Below are positions 26,344-37,800 of a stretch of DNA of 63,472 nt, piece after piece (the stretch's first letter is position 1; every line of letters begins with the position of its first letter). The DNA comes from Actinomycetota bacterium (GTDB lineage: Bacteria; Actinomycetota; Acidimicrobiia; Acidimicrobiales; Iamiaceae). The notes under the pieces are model-generated. The model was not told the DNA's origin. It saw only the letters and a program-made list of their open reading frames with translations, and searched no databases. The stretch is from the NCBI GenBank assembly GCA_016185275.1, contig JACPNX010000025.1, positions 1 to 63,472 on the forward strand, given 5' to 3'. A program made the position numbers and the translations under genes.

Positions 26344-27719
26344 CCGGTCACCGTGGCCGGGCGGCGATCGCCGGGGGCGGTGGGCGCGGAGGAGCCACCG
26401 GCGACGGCGTGCTCCTCGACCCGCGCGCTGCGGCCGTCCCGTCCGACCGAGCTGCGGTGGTGGAGGACCAGCCCGAGCCACACGCCGCTCAGTGCGATCC
26501 CGGTGGGGAAGACGTAGGGATAGGCGTCGAGGACCGTGAACGGTGCCAGCGGGAGGAACAGCGCGAGCGCCTGCACACCGCCACGCCAGGCCCGCAGCGC
26601 GAGGCCCCCGAGCGCCGCGGCGGCGAGCACGCCGGCGAGCACCCCGGCTTCGGCCGCGGCCTGCAGCGGCAGGTTGTGGGCGGGCAGCGCATCACGCACC
26701 CCGGTCTGCTGGAGCGCGATCACGTAGCGGCCGGGACCGACGCCGAGCAGCCGGTGGCGCCGCGTCAGGCGGATGGCCTCGGCCGCCCGCACCCGGCGCC
26801 CGCTGTCGAGGGCCGACGCGTTCGTCGTCTGGCTCGAGCGGGCGACCCACCCGTCGCCGAAGGCGAGCCCGCCGACCGCGAACCCGAGGACCAGCGCCAA
26901 GGCGGCCAGCGCGGGCGCCCGGTCGCGCGCACGTGCCGCAGCGACGAGGAGCACGCCCAGCAGCGCAAGCAGCCCGAGCGCCCCGGCGCGTGAGTAGGTG
27001 GTGGCCAGCGCCGCGGCCGACAAGGCCAGGCCCGCAAGCCAGGGCCACGGCCAGCGTCGCGGGGACCGCCAGGCCCCCACCGCGGCCGCGCCACAGGCGA
27101 CCACGAGCAGGCTGGCCAGGTGGTACGGGTGGCCGAAGCTGCCCCGTCCCGCGAACGACGACCCGAAGCGGTAGAGCGGCCCGCTGTACTCCACGGCGCT
27201 GATGCCGACCGTCCCGCCGCGGGCCGACTGCGCCAGCCCGAGCAGCGCCTGCACGGAGCCGGCGGCCACGACGACGGCGAGGATGCGTGTCCATGCCGTC
27301 GTCGAGACTCGGCGGATCAGATCGGCGGTGGCCGCAGCCGCGGCGAGCCGCAGCACCATCTCGACACCCCTCGGCGACGGATGGACTGCGAGAGCGGCGA
27401 GGACGACCACCGCCAGACCGGCGGTGATCAGCGCCAAGAGCCCGGACCGCCAATGGAGGCGCAGGGCGCGGGGACCCGCGGCGAGCCACCACAGGCCCAC
27501 CAGCACGAGGCTCACGCCGTCGGCCGGTTGGACCACGACGCGCAGGTTCGGGTCGAGCCGGTCCGCGCCCGCCGGCAGCCAGAGCAGTCGGGCGTTCACC
27601 AGCCACAGGAATGCCAACAGGAGCCCGACGGCGCGCACGGCGGTGCGCTCGACGGTTCGCTCCACGTCGTCCCGGGCGCGGGTCGGCGCCTCGGGGGGGC
27701 TGCCCAGGATGCCCTCCAC
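26340..27719 (-). CDS. O-antigen ligase-like polytopic protein (Wzy/WaaL)
   Basis: 459 aa from GTG 27719; the frame further upstream runs into the uvrA promoter and is not coding. About 11-12 TM helices. The large extracytoplasmic region contains [21 protein letters not shown] and the family motif [21 protein letters not shown] followed by [15 protein letters not shown]. In WaaL/Wzy proteins the equivalent loop holds an Arg and a His needed to move polyprenyl-linked glycan; AHN supplies the His. It may polymerise or ligate surface polysaccharide made by the 31-38 kb genes. It is divergent from uvrA and coupled (ATGA) to the GT-C-like gene downstream. Confidence 0.85.
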   Translation of the reverse strand: MEGILGSPPEAPTRARDDVERTVERTAVRAVGLLLAFLWLVNARLLWLPAGADRLDPNLRVVVQPADGVSLVLVGLWWLAAGPRALRLHWRSGLLALITAGLAVVVLAALAVHPSPRGVEMVLRLAAAAATADLIRRVSTTAWTRILAVVVAAGSVQALLGLAQSARGGTVGISAVEYSGPLYRFGSSFAGRGSFGHPYHLASLLVVACGAAAVGAWRSPRRWPWPWLAGLALSAAALATTYSRAGALGLLALLGVLLVAAARARDRAPALAALALVLGFAVGGLAFGDGWVARSSQTTNASALDSGRRVRAAEAIRLTRRHRLLGVGPGRYVIALQQTGVRDALPAHNLPLQAAAEAGVLAGVLAAAALGGLALRAWRGGVQALALFLPLAPFTVLDAYPYVFPTGIALSGVWLGLVLHHRSSVGRDGRSARVEEHAVAGGSSAPTAPGDRRPATVTG

Positions 27720-27753
27720 CGTCTTCCATCGGCCGCGCCCGCGACGCCACAAG

Positions 27754-27767
27754 CGAACGGGCGTTCC
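27754..27767. promoter_or_regulatory. SOS (LexA) box upstream of uvrA
   Basis: CGAAC-GGGC-GTTCC fits the Gram-positive/actinobacterial LexA consensus CGAACRNRYGTTYC at every position, with perfect GAAC/GTTC half sites at 27755-27758 and 27763-27766. It is 38 nt before the uvrA GTG and 35 nt before the divergent O-antigen-ligase-like start. uvrA is a classic SOS gene. Confidence 0.85.
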
Positions 27768-27790
27768 CCCTTCGGGGCGCCCCGCCTCGG

Positions 27791-27796
27791 TAGGCT
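27791..27796 (+). promoter_or_regulatory. Candidate -10 (TAGGCT) of uvrA
   Basis: TAGGCT lies 8 nt before GTG 27805. The LexA box is 24 nt upstream, covering the expected -35 area, so repressor binding would block RNA polymerase. Confidence 0.45.
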
Positions 27797-27804
27797 CGAC
27801 GCTC

Positions 27805-30705
<2,901 letters not shown>

Positions 30706-31122
30706 CTCGCGTGGCGGCTCACGATGGGCCCGTTCCGGCCGATGGGGCCACCGTGCCACCGACCGGGCGTGGGCGTCGCTGCACCGCGTCATGGCCCCCC
30801 GGAGGTCGCGCCCCCTTCACCGAACCCCTGGGCCACAACCCGCTCGTCGATTTCTGACGGCACCGGACCCCGGCGCTGCGCACGCCGGACGAGCACCCGC
30901 TGCTCGACGTCGACGTCGAGGCCGCCCCGCGGTGGGCGTGGACCGTCGTCGTCGAGCTCCACGACCCCCGGGTCCAGCCCATCTCCGACCGCCCTGCGTG
31001 ACGTCGCCCCGGGGTCCCGGGGTTCCGCCGGCCACCGTTCGTGAACGTCCGCCGGGCTGCTCATCCCCACCGCGCGCCCGCCGATGGAGGGGCATGGCCG
31101 GAAGCACGCCCAAGGCAGGTCG
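30706..31122. other. Gap between uvrA and the polysaccharide cluster; possible gene remnant
   Basis: 417 nt with no convincing gene. The plus frame from 30858 to a TGA at 30999-31001 is open without a start and reads TPDEHPLLDVDVEAAPRWAW and then a short charged tail. Its composition is protein-like, so this may be the 3' end of a decayed gene. No tRNA, terminator with T-run, or clear repeat was seen. It marks the left border of the surface polysaccharide genes. Confidence 0.3.
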
Positions 31123-32436
31123 GTGACGCGCCTCGCCCGTCCGCTGGCGGCTGCCGGATCGCTGGTGGCGGTCGTCGCGTTCAGCCTGCTGCACGCCCGC
31201 GCCAACGGCTACGACTGGGTCGCGTCCTCCCGGTTCGCGTGGTCGCTCTCGCTGTGGCTGCTGCTCCTCGTCGTCTCCTACGGCCAGGGGATCCCCGACC
31301 TGGTGCGGCGGCGCAAGGCGGCATGGGCCGCGGCCACCTCCTCGGTCGTGGTGTCGGTGGGGATCATCTCGTTCATCCAGCTCTGGGTCGGCGACGCACT
31401 TCTCCCCCGCGCCGTGGTCCTCGGGGTGGCGGCCACCTCCGTGCCGTGGTTCGTGTTCTGCAGTCGCCTGGCCCGCACCGGCGAGCTGCGGGCCGAGGAC
31501 CGTGACCGCGTCCTCGTCGTCGCCGACCGGTCCGAGGTGGCTCTGCTCGCCGACGAGCTGGCCCTCCACCCCGAGCGCTCGGCATCGGTCGTCGGTGACC
31601 TCCACCCCGCCGAGGCGCGGGCCCAAGGTGGCGGCGAGCGCCCGCTGTGCGCTGCGGCCGCCCGCAACCGCGCCAGCGTGATCGTGCTGTGCCGCGAAGC
31701 CCAGGACGACGAGACCATCGTCGCCCAGGCCGCGGAGCTGCACGCCGCCGGTGCGCGGGTGCGCACCCTCTCGATGTTCTACGAGGGCTGGCTCGGCAAG
31801 CTCCCGTTGGGCGAGCTGGAGCGGGTGTCGTTGCTGTTCGACATCGGGGACGTACACCGGGCGCGCTACCAGCGGCTGAAGCGGCTGCTCGACATCGGCT
31901 TCGGGCTGGCCGGCCTCGTGGTCCTGGCCGCTCTCGTTCCCTTCGTCGTGCTCGGAGACCTCGCCGCCAACCGTGGGACCCTGCTGTACCGGCAGGAGCG
32001 CGTCGGCCGCCGCGGAACCCGCTTCACGATCCTCAAGCTGCGCACCATGAGGGTCGGCACCGACAGCTCGTGGACCTCGGAGGACGATCCCCGGATCACG
32101 CCGTTCGGGCGCTTCCTCCGGCGGACGCATCTGGATGAGCTGCCGCAGGTCGTCAACATCCTCCGCGGCGATCTCTCCGTCGTCGGTCCCCGGCCCGAGC
32201 AGCCCCGCTACGTGACCGAGCTGGTGGAGAAGCTGCCGTTCTACGACGTCCGCCACCTCGTGCGGCCGGGGCTGACCGGCTGGGCGCAGGTGAAGTACGG
32301 GTACGCGGGCGACGAGCACGACGCGCTCGAGAAGCTGCAGTACGAGTTCTTCTACCTGCGCCACCAGAGCCTCACCTTCGACCTGCGGGTGATGGGGCGG
32401 ACGCTGCGCAGCATCGTCCGGGGAGCGGGGCGGTGA
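31123..32436 (+). CDS. Polyprenyl-phosphate sugar-1-phosphate transferase (bacterial sugar transferase)
   Basis: 437 aa from GTG 31123 (AAGGCAGG upstream; ATG 31084 is an alternative without a ribosome-binding site). Four N-terminal TM helices, a Rossmann-like CoA-binding-type domain (about 140-245), one more TM (GFGLAGLVVLAALVPFVVLGD), and the C-terminal catalytic domain with RQERVGRRGTRFTILKLRTM, HLDELPQVVNILRGDLSVVG, PRPEQP and VRPGLTGWAQVKYGYAG. This WbaP/EpsE-type enzyme starts a polysaccharide repeat unit on undecaprenyl phosphate. The first gene of a run of four overlapping plus-strand genes; GTGA overlap with the next. Confidence 0.94.
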   Translation: MTRLARPLAAAGSLVAVVAFSLLHARANGYDWVASSRFAWSLSLWLLLLVVSYGQGIPDLVRRRKAAWAAATSSVVVSVGIISFIQLWVGDALLPRAVVLGVAATSVPWFVFCSRLARTGELRAEDRDRVLVVADRSEVALLADELALHPERSASVVGDLHPAEARAQGGGERPLCAAAARNRASVIVLCREAQDDETIVAQAAELHAAGARVRTLSMFYEGWLGKLPLGELERVSLLFDIGDVHRARYQRLKRLLDIGFGLAGLVVLAALVPFVVLGDLAANRGTLLYRQERVGRRGTRFTILKLRTMRVGTDSSWTSEDDPRITPFGRFLRRTHLDELPQVVNILRGDLSVVGPRPEQPRYVTELVEKLPFYDVRHLVRPGLTGWAQVKYGYAGDEHDALEKLQYEFFYLRHQSLTFDLRVMGRTLRSIVRGAGR

Positions 32437-33476
32437 GCGACGCTGGCCGGGGCGATGCGTCCGAGCCGACGGTAAGCGTCGTCATCCCCGTCCGCGACGA
32501 GGAGACCGACATCGCCGGCTGCCTCAGGGCCGTGGCCGCCCAGACCTGGGGGCCGCAACGGCTGGAGGTCATCGTGGTCGACGGTGGTTCCGTCGACCAC
32601 ACCGTGCACGTGGTTCGCGGCGAGGCCGAGGCGCTGGATTTCGGTCGGTTCGAGGTGCTGGACAACGCCGCCCAGCGCATCGCGCCAGGCCTGAACCTGG
32701 GCTTGGCCCACGCCCGTGGCGACGTCCTGGTTCGAGTCGATGCCCGCAGCCGGATCGAGCCCGACCACGTCGCCCTGGCCGTCGCGCTCCTCCGGGATCG
32801 GCCGGGCGTGGGCGTGGTGGGCGGTCCGCAGACCGCGCTGCCGCGCGATGGCGGCGCCCTTGCGACGGGGATAGCGCGTGCGCTTCGGAACCAGTGGACG
32901 ACGGGGATGGCCCGGTACCGGCGCTCCCGGGTGGCGGGTCCGGCCGACACCGTGTGGATGGGAGCGTTCAGGACCCGCGAGCTACGCGAGCTCGGCGGAT
33001 GGGACGACACCCTCGAGCTCAACGAGGACTACGACCTCAACCGCCGGTACCGCACCGCAGGACAGCTCGTCTGGTTCGATCCCGCGCTGGCCGCCGGTTA
33101 CCTGCCGAGGCGCGACCTCCGCTCCCTGGCTCGCCAGTACTACCGGTTCGGTCAGGCCAAGGGCGGATGGTGGTCGCGCGGGTGGGCGCCCGCGCCTCGC
33201 CAGATCCTGTTGCTCGGCATGCCGCCCGTGGCGGGGCTCGCCACGCTCCTGATGGGGAGGCGGTTCGGGTGGCTGGCGGCGAGCGGGTCGGTGGCGGCCG
33301 CGGTGTTGACGGTGGAGGGCCTGGGGTCGTCGGGTCCCCCGGGCGTGCTCTCCGCCCGGGCGGTCAGCGTGGCCGCCACGGCGGTCACGTGCTCCGCCTG
33401 GTGGTTCGGTGCCGTGAAGGAGCTGACCTCCGTACGGCTGCGACCGGTGCGCCGTGGACCGGTACGTCGTGGTTGA
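32433..33476 (+). CDS. Glycosyltransferase family 2 with C-terminal TM helices
   Basis: 347 aa from GTG 32433 (overlaps the previous stop). GT-A fold: VSVVIPVRDEETDIAGCLRA, VIVVDGGSVDHT, the DxD-like GDVLVRVDARSRIEPDH, and the acceptor segment LELNEDYDLNRRYRTAG. Two membrane helices follow at the C-terminus (ILLLGMPPVAGLATLL and a second after 300). This is the ExoA-like architecture that adds sugars to a lipid-linked intermediate at the cytoplasmic face. The sugar cannot be predicted. Confidence 0.92.
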   Translation: MSDAGRGDASEPTVSVVIPVRDEETDIAGCLRAVAAQTWGPQRLEVIVVDGGSVDHTVHVVRGEAEALDFGRFEVLDNAAQRIAPGLNLGLAHARGDVLVRVDARSRIEPDHVALAVALLRDRPGVGVVGGPQTALPRDGGALATGIARALRNQWTTGMARYRRSRVAGPADTVWMGAFRTRELRELGGWDDTLELNEDYDLNRRYRTAGQLVWFDPALAAGYLPRRDLRSLARQYYRFGQAKGGWWSRGWAPAPRQILLLGMPPVAGLATLLMGRRFGWLAASGSVAAAVLTVEGLGSSGPPGVLSARAVSVAATAVTCSAWWFGAVKELTSVRLRPVRRGPVRRG

Positions 33477-34599
33477 CCCCGCATCCCTGCGGGTGCGCTT
33501 CAGCCCCGACATCTTTCGCAGCGAGGCCCACGGCGGGGTGTCGCGCTACATCCGCGAGCTGCACCGCGGCCTGCTCGACGCCGGCGCCGACTCCCGCATA
33601 CTCGCATGGCTCCATCGCAGCGACGCGCTGCGCGGCCAGACCGAGGTGATCGGCCTGAACGTCGGTTCCCTCCGCCCGCATCGGGCCCGGCAGGCGCTCA
33701 CCAAGCTCACCGATGGCGCGCTCGACATGCTGTGGACCGAGGGCCAGGGACCAGAGACGATCTACCACAAGACCTACTTCGACCACCGCGTCCCGTCGGG
33801 GCCGACGGTGGCCGTGACCGTGTACGACATGATCCACGAGCTGTTCCCCGGCGAGGTCGGCTCGACGGACCGGACGCCCGCATGGAAGCGCCCATGGTGC
33901 GAGAGCGCCGACGTCGTCTTCGCCATCTCGGAGACGACCCGCGACGACATGCTCGACCGGTACGGGCTGGATCCCGACCGAGTGGTGGTGACCTACCTGG
34001 GCGTAACCCCGGTCGATCCTCGCGGCGCCGCGCCCCCGCTCACGGCGCCGTTCATGCTCTACGTGGGCAACCGGAGAAGGCCCTACAAGGGCTGGCGGCG
34101 TCTCGTCGAATGCCTCCCCGGTCTGCCGGACGCTCCGGCGCTCCTCTGCTTCGGAGGGGGTCCGCCGGCGGCGGAAGAGGACGCGCTCCTCAGGCAGTTG
34201 GATCTGGCGGACCGGGTTCGCTTCGCGAGCGGCGACGACCGCCTGCTGGCCGCCTGCTACGAGTCGGCGGAGCTGCTCGTGTACCCGTCGCGCTACGAGG
34301 GCTTCGGTCTTCCTCCGCTCGAAGCCATGGCCCATGGCTGCCCGGTGGTCTCGGGCATCGGTGGGTCGTTGCGCGAGGTTCTCGGCGATGCCGCGGTCCT
34401 CGTCGACGCCACCGACACCGACGCTCTCGGGGCGGCGGTCGACCTCGCGCTGCGTGACCGCGAGCTCCGGGCCAACCTGTCGTGCCGGGGCCGCGCCAGG
34501 GCTGCGGAGCTCACCTGGGACAAGACGGTCGCAGCGACGATCGAAGGCTACGGCCGGGCACTCGACCGGGCGGCGGGCCGCAGGGCGCGCTCACGATGA
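33454..34599 (+). CDS. Glycosyltransferase family 4 (GT-B)
   Basis: 381 aa from GTG 33454, overlapping the previous gene by 23 nt; GTG 33469 in frame would reduce the overlap to 8 nt. The N-terminal domain has a Gly-rich acceptor loop RSEAHGGVSRYIRELHRGLL. The C-terminal donor domain has FMLYVGNRRRPYKGW, ACYESAELLVYPSRYEGFGLPPLEAMAHG (E-x7-E retaining GT motif) and CPVVSGIGGSLREVLGDAAVLVD. It ends in an ATGA overlap with the methyltransferase gene, so these four plus-strand genes are one translation-coupled run. Confidence 0.94.
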   Translation: MDRYVVVDPASLRVRFSPDIFRSEAHGGVSRYIRELHRGLLDAGADSRILAWLHRSDALRGQTEVIGLNVGSLRPHRARQALTKLTDGALDMLWTEGQGPETIYHKTYFDHRVPSGPTVAVTVYDMIHELFPGEVGSTDRTPAWKRPWCESADVVFAISETTRDDMLDRYGLDPDRVVVTYLGVTPVDPRGAAPPLTAPFMLYVGNRRRPYKGWRRLVECLPGLPDAPALLCFGGGPPAAEEDALLRQLDLADRVRFASGDDRLLAACYESAELLVYPSRYEGFGLPPLEAMAHGCPVVSGIGGSLREVLGDAAVLVDATDTDALGAAVDLALRDRELRANLSCRGRARAAELTWDKTVAATIEGYGRALDRAAGRRARSR

Positions 34600-35447
34600 A
34601 CGGCGCGCCCTCCATGACCACCGAGGCGGCGATCGACCTCCTGCGCCACGACCCCGCCTTCGCTCCGACGATCTCCTCGATGTACCTCGACGAGGACGTC
34701 GCGGCCGCGGCGGCGCGCTTCGCACGGTCGGGCGAGTTCTCCGAGGTGGTGGATCTCCTCGGCGGCTCGCTGGAGGGCCGGCGCGTCCTCGACCTCGGTG
34801 CGGGCACCGGCGTGGCGTCCGCCGCGTTCGTGAAGGCGGGGGCGAAGGAGGTGATCGCGGTGGAGCCCGACCCGAGCGGGCTCGTCGGGCACGGCGCCCT
34901 CAGGCGGCACTGCGACGACCTGCCGGTCGCCGTGGTCTCGGCACTGGGCGAGCGGCTGCCTCTGGCCGACGGCTCCGTCGACGTCGTGTACTGCCGGCAG
35001 GTGCTGCATCACATGACGGATCTCGACGAGGCGCTTCGCGAGTGCGGCCGGGTGCTGCGCCCGGGCGGCGCCTTCCTCGCGACACGCGAGCACGTCGTCG
35101 ACGACCCGGGCCAGCTCGAGGAGTTCCTCAGGGCTCACCCGGTCCATCAGCTCGCCGGCGGCGAGGGCGCCTACTCGCTGGACGAGTACGAGCGCGCCGT
35201 ACGGGGGGCGGGTCTCACGATCCGGCGCACCTTCGGACCGTGGGACTGCGTGATCAACGCGTTCCCGACCGTCGAGGATCCCGCCGAGCTGCGCCGGGTG
35301 CCCTCCATCACTCTGGCCGCCCGGTTCGGTCGGCTCGGCGCGGTCATGGGGCGCGCCCCGGCCGTGCGCCAGGCGACATGGCGATGGTTGCGCCGAGCCA
35401 AGCCCGGCCGCCTCTACTCCTTCCTGGCCGTCAAGCCGCCCGGCTGA
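34596..35447 (+). CDS. SAM-dependent methyltransferase in the polysaccharide cluster
   Basis: 283 aa from ATG 34596 (ATGA overlap). Class I Rossmann fold: motif I RRVLDLGAGTGVASAAFVKAG, VIAVEPDPSG at the end of beta-2, motif for adenine binding ALGERLPLADGSVDVVYCRQ, and the HHMTDLDEALRECGRVLRPGG block of UbiE/Methyltransf_11 proteins. Probably O-methylates a sugar of the exopolysaccharide, by context only. Its 3' end overlaps the convergent flippase gene tail to tail by 17 nt. Confidence 0.88.
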   Translation: MNGAPSMTTEAAIDLLRHDPAFAPTISSMYLDEDVAAAAARFARSGEFSEVVDLLGGSLEGRRVLDLGAGTGVASAAFVKAGAKEVIAVEPDPSGLVGHGALRRHCDDLPVAVVSALGERLPLADGSVDVVYCRQVLHHMTDLDEALRECGRVLRPGGAFLATREHVVDDPGQLEEFLRAHPVHQLAGGEGAYSLDEYERAVRGAGLTIRRTFGPWDCVINAFPTVEDPAELRRVPSITLAARFGRLGAVMGRAPAVRQATWRWLRRAKPGRLYSFLAVKPPG

Positions 35448-36879
35448 CCGTCGTGGGCCGCGCCCATCGCCCGAGCCACGCCGCGAACGCGCTGTCGGGC
35501 GCGCCGGGCCTCAGCGCCCGCCGCATCAACACGGCCGACGGCACCAGCACGCAAGCGACCTGAGAGACGACGCTGGCGATGACCGGCCCGGCCACCCCGA
35601 TGCGTCCGACGAGGGCGATGGAGCCGGCCAGGTTCGTGACCGCCATGACGGACGCGGCGACCACCTGGAACCGCAGGACCCCGACACCGTTGAAGAACAC
35701 GCCGACCGCCGCGCTGACCCCGTTGACGACGGCCCATGCCCCGAGGCCGAGCAGCAACAGCATGGGCGGCCGGCCCGCCCCGAACCATCGGTTGCTGATC
35801 GGCGCGGCGATGGGCAGCAGGAGCAGCGACGGGATGCCGGTGGCGACCAGGGCCACGGCGAGGGATCGCCGGAAGGTCCTGCGGATCCAGGCCAGGTCGC
35901 CGCGCGCCGCCGCCTCCCCGTACGCGGGCCACAGTGGTCCGGCCACGAGCCCGACGAGGAGCGGAGCCACCATGAACATGCGGAACGGCACCGCGTAGAG
36001 CGAGACCGCGTCGGCTCCGAGCCGGTTGCTGATGACCAGGCTGTCCGACTCGTAACCGACGGCTACGGCACTGGCGAGGAGGAAGAACATCGTGCCGTGG
36101 CGGAGCAGCAGCAGTCCCATGCGCGCCCGGGCCGCGCCCAGCCTCGGGCGCAGGGCTCCACGGCGAAGGACGAGGACTGCGGTGCTCGCGGCCCCCGCCG
36201 CCACCTGGCCGCTCAACGCCGCCGCCAGGAGTACCGGGACGCTGGCTCGGGTCGCACTCGCGACCCAGACCGCAACCAGCGAAGCGACGTTGCCGGCCGT
36301 GATCCACGCGGCCGCCACCCACCCTCGCTGCATCGACATGTGCACGCGCTGGGCGACACCGAGAGGCAGGCTCACGAGCACGGACCCCACGAGGACCGCC
36401 ACGCTGGGACCGGCGGCACGACCGGCAGACCCGGCGTTGAGCAGCCGGTCCCATGGCACCACCCGGTACACGGTGGCGAACCCAGCGCCGAGCACGGCGG
36501 CGACGACGGTGAGGACGGCCACGGCGCTCGAGACGGCCTCACGGGCCGTCGTGCGGTCCCCGGTGCCGAGGGCGCGAGCCACGACGGTGAGCAGGCCGTT
36601 CCCGATGCCGAGGTCGCTGAACCCCACGAGGTTCACCGCGCTCACGAGCAGCAACCACAGGCCGAGGTGGTCACGATCGGTCGCTGCCGACACGAGCCGG
36701 ATCGACACGAAGAGCCCGGCGACGCTCGAGGCACGGGCGGCGACCCCACCGGCGATCGCCAGCGCGGCACGGCGGTGCCTGAGGTGTGCTCGCCCGTGCG
36801 CGGTGGAGTCGTCGCCGGGCTCGGCGAGCGTCGCTCGCAGCCTGCGCAACGTGCGCGCGGCCCGCCGGGCGGCTCGCAC
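35431..36879 (-). CDS. Polysaccharide flippase (Wzx/MOP superfamily)
   Basis: 482 aa from GTG 36879; the G is shared with the TAG stop of the gene before it. Twelve to fourteen hydrophobic helices span residues 40-460, with GGVAARASSVAGLFVSIRLV at the start of the MATE-like core, FSDLGIGNGLLTVVARALG and YESDSLVISNRLGADAVSLY, both typical of Wzx proteins. It should flip lipid-linked oligosaccharide across the membrane. Third gene of the minus-strand set fcl-GT-wzx, converging on the plus-strand set that makes the lipid-linked sugars. Confidence 0.9.
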   Translation of the reverse strand: MRAARRAARTLRRLRATLAEPGDDSTAHGRAHLRHRRAALAIAGGVAARASSVAGLFVSIRLVSAATDRDHLGLWLLLVSAVNLVGFSDLGIGNGLLTVVARALGTGDRTTAREAVSSAVAVLTVVAAVLGAGFATVYRVVPWDRLLNAGSAGRAAGPSVAVLVGSVLVSLPLGVAQRVHMSMQRGWVAAAWITAGNVASLVAVWVASATRASVPVLLAAALSGQVAAGAASTAVLVLRRGALRPRLGAARARMGLLLLRHGTMFFLLASAVAVGYESDSLVISNRLGADAVSLYAVPFRMFMVAPLLVGLVAGPLWPAYGEAAARGDLAWIRRTFRRSLAVALVATGIPSLLLLPIAAPISNRWFGAGRPPMLLLLGLGAWAVVNGVSAAVGVFFNGVGVLRFQVVAASVMAVTNLAGSIALVGRIGVAGPVIASVVSQVACVLVPSAVLMRRALRPGAPDSAFAAWLGRWARPTTVSRAA

Positions 36880-37790
36880 TACCGCCGCCGCCAGGTCGCC
36901 CGCTCACCGAGCAGCCGCTGGCGCAGGGGGCGCGTGAACCGCAAGGCGTGGGCGGCGTAACGGCGCGGGCGGGCGAGCCGGTAGACGAGGCCGTGGGCCT
37001 TCGTCAGGGAGCCGTCCCGCTCGAGGCGGAGCCGGGCGTGCGCGATGGAGTGGTAGTGGCGCCAGTCGTCGACGATCGCCGCGTTGCGCTGTGCCTCAGG
37101 GCCGCGGAACGCGACGGACCGGCTGCCGACATGGGAGTAGTCGTGGCGCTGGTGCACGGCGGTGACGAAGTCGGAAGCGTCGACGACCTCGGCGCCGAGA
37201 TCGGCCGCGCGCCAGATGAGCCACTGGTCGTATCCGGGCCGGCCGATGGCGAAGTCAGGCAGATCGGTGAACAGCCCGCGGGGGAACATGAACCAGTCGA
37301 TCCAGTTGACCGGCTTGCGCTCGCCGTCTGCTCGAGCGCTCGCCGCGAGTCGGCCCTGCCAGCCGTCGGACAGGTCGAGCGGCTCGGTCTGGTCGATGTC
37401 CGTCCGGCAGCCCACGACATAGAGCGACCGGCCCGATCGTCGCAGGGCGACGTGGCGCGCGGCTACGAGCAGCGAGTCGGTGAAGACGACGTCGGCGTTC
37501 GACCAGCAGACCACGTCGTTGCTCGCGAGCGCCTGGCCCCGCAGGAACATGTCGCTGAGGAGCGGGGTGCCCTCCGGAGTGCTGCGCACCTCCGGAACGT
37601 GGCGCAGCCCGAGCTCGGCGCAGATCTCTGCCGTGCCCTGGTCCCGTCCGAACAGGATCACCTCGGGACGCGGCTCGAGGCGCGTCCACGACGTGATGGC
37701 GTTCGTCTGGATCACGTCGAACAGGCCGTCGAACCGCTTCGGAGTCGACAGGATCGTCAGCGCACCACCGGACGCGCCCGCGGCGGTCAT
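36879..37790 (-). CDS. Putative GT-A type glycosyltransferase
   Basis: 303 aa from ATG 37790. Starts LTILSTPKRFDGLFDVIQTN, then EVILFGRDQGTAEICAELGL and the DxD-like SNADVVFTDSLL near residue 115. Later conserved-looking motifs include PVNWIDWFMFPRGLF and GRPGYDQWLIWRA. It has no TM helix. The layout matches small nucleotide-sugar transferases found in actinobacterial capsule loci, but I cannot give a family number with confidence. It sits 10 nt after fcl and shares one base with the flippase start, so it is operonic. Confidence 0.65.
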   Translation of the reverse strand: MTAAGASGGALTILSTPKRFDGLFDVIQTNAITSWTRLEPRPEVILFGRDQGTAEICAELGLRHVPEVRSTPEGTPLLSDMFLRGQALASNDVVCWSNADVVFTDSLLVAARHVALRRSGRSLYVVGCRTDIDQTEPLDLSDGWQGRLAASARADGERKPVNWIDWFMFPRGLFTDLPDFAIGRPGYDQWLIWRAADLGAEVVDASDFVTAVHQRHDYSHVGSRSVAFRGPEAQRNAAIVDDWRHYHSIAHARLRLERDGSLTKAHGLVYRLARPRRYAAHALRFTRPLRQRLLGERATWRRR

Positions 37791-37800
37791 CCGCTTCCCG

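Noticed and set aside
31278..31766. Minus-strand and alternative-frame ORFs inside the sugar transferase gene
   Set aside because: The plus-strand protein has a full set of bacterial sugar transferase motifs; the others are low-complexity shadows.
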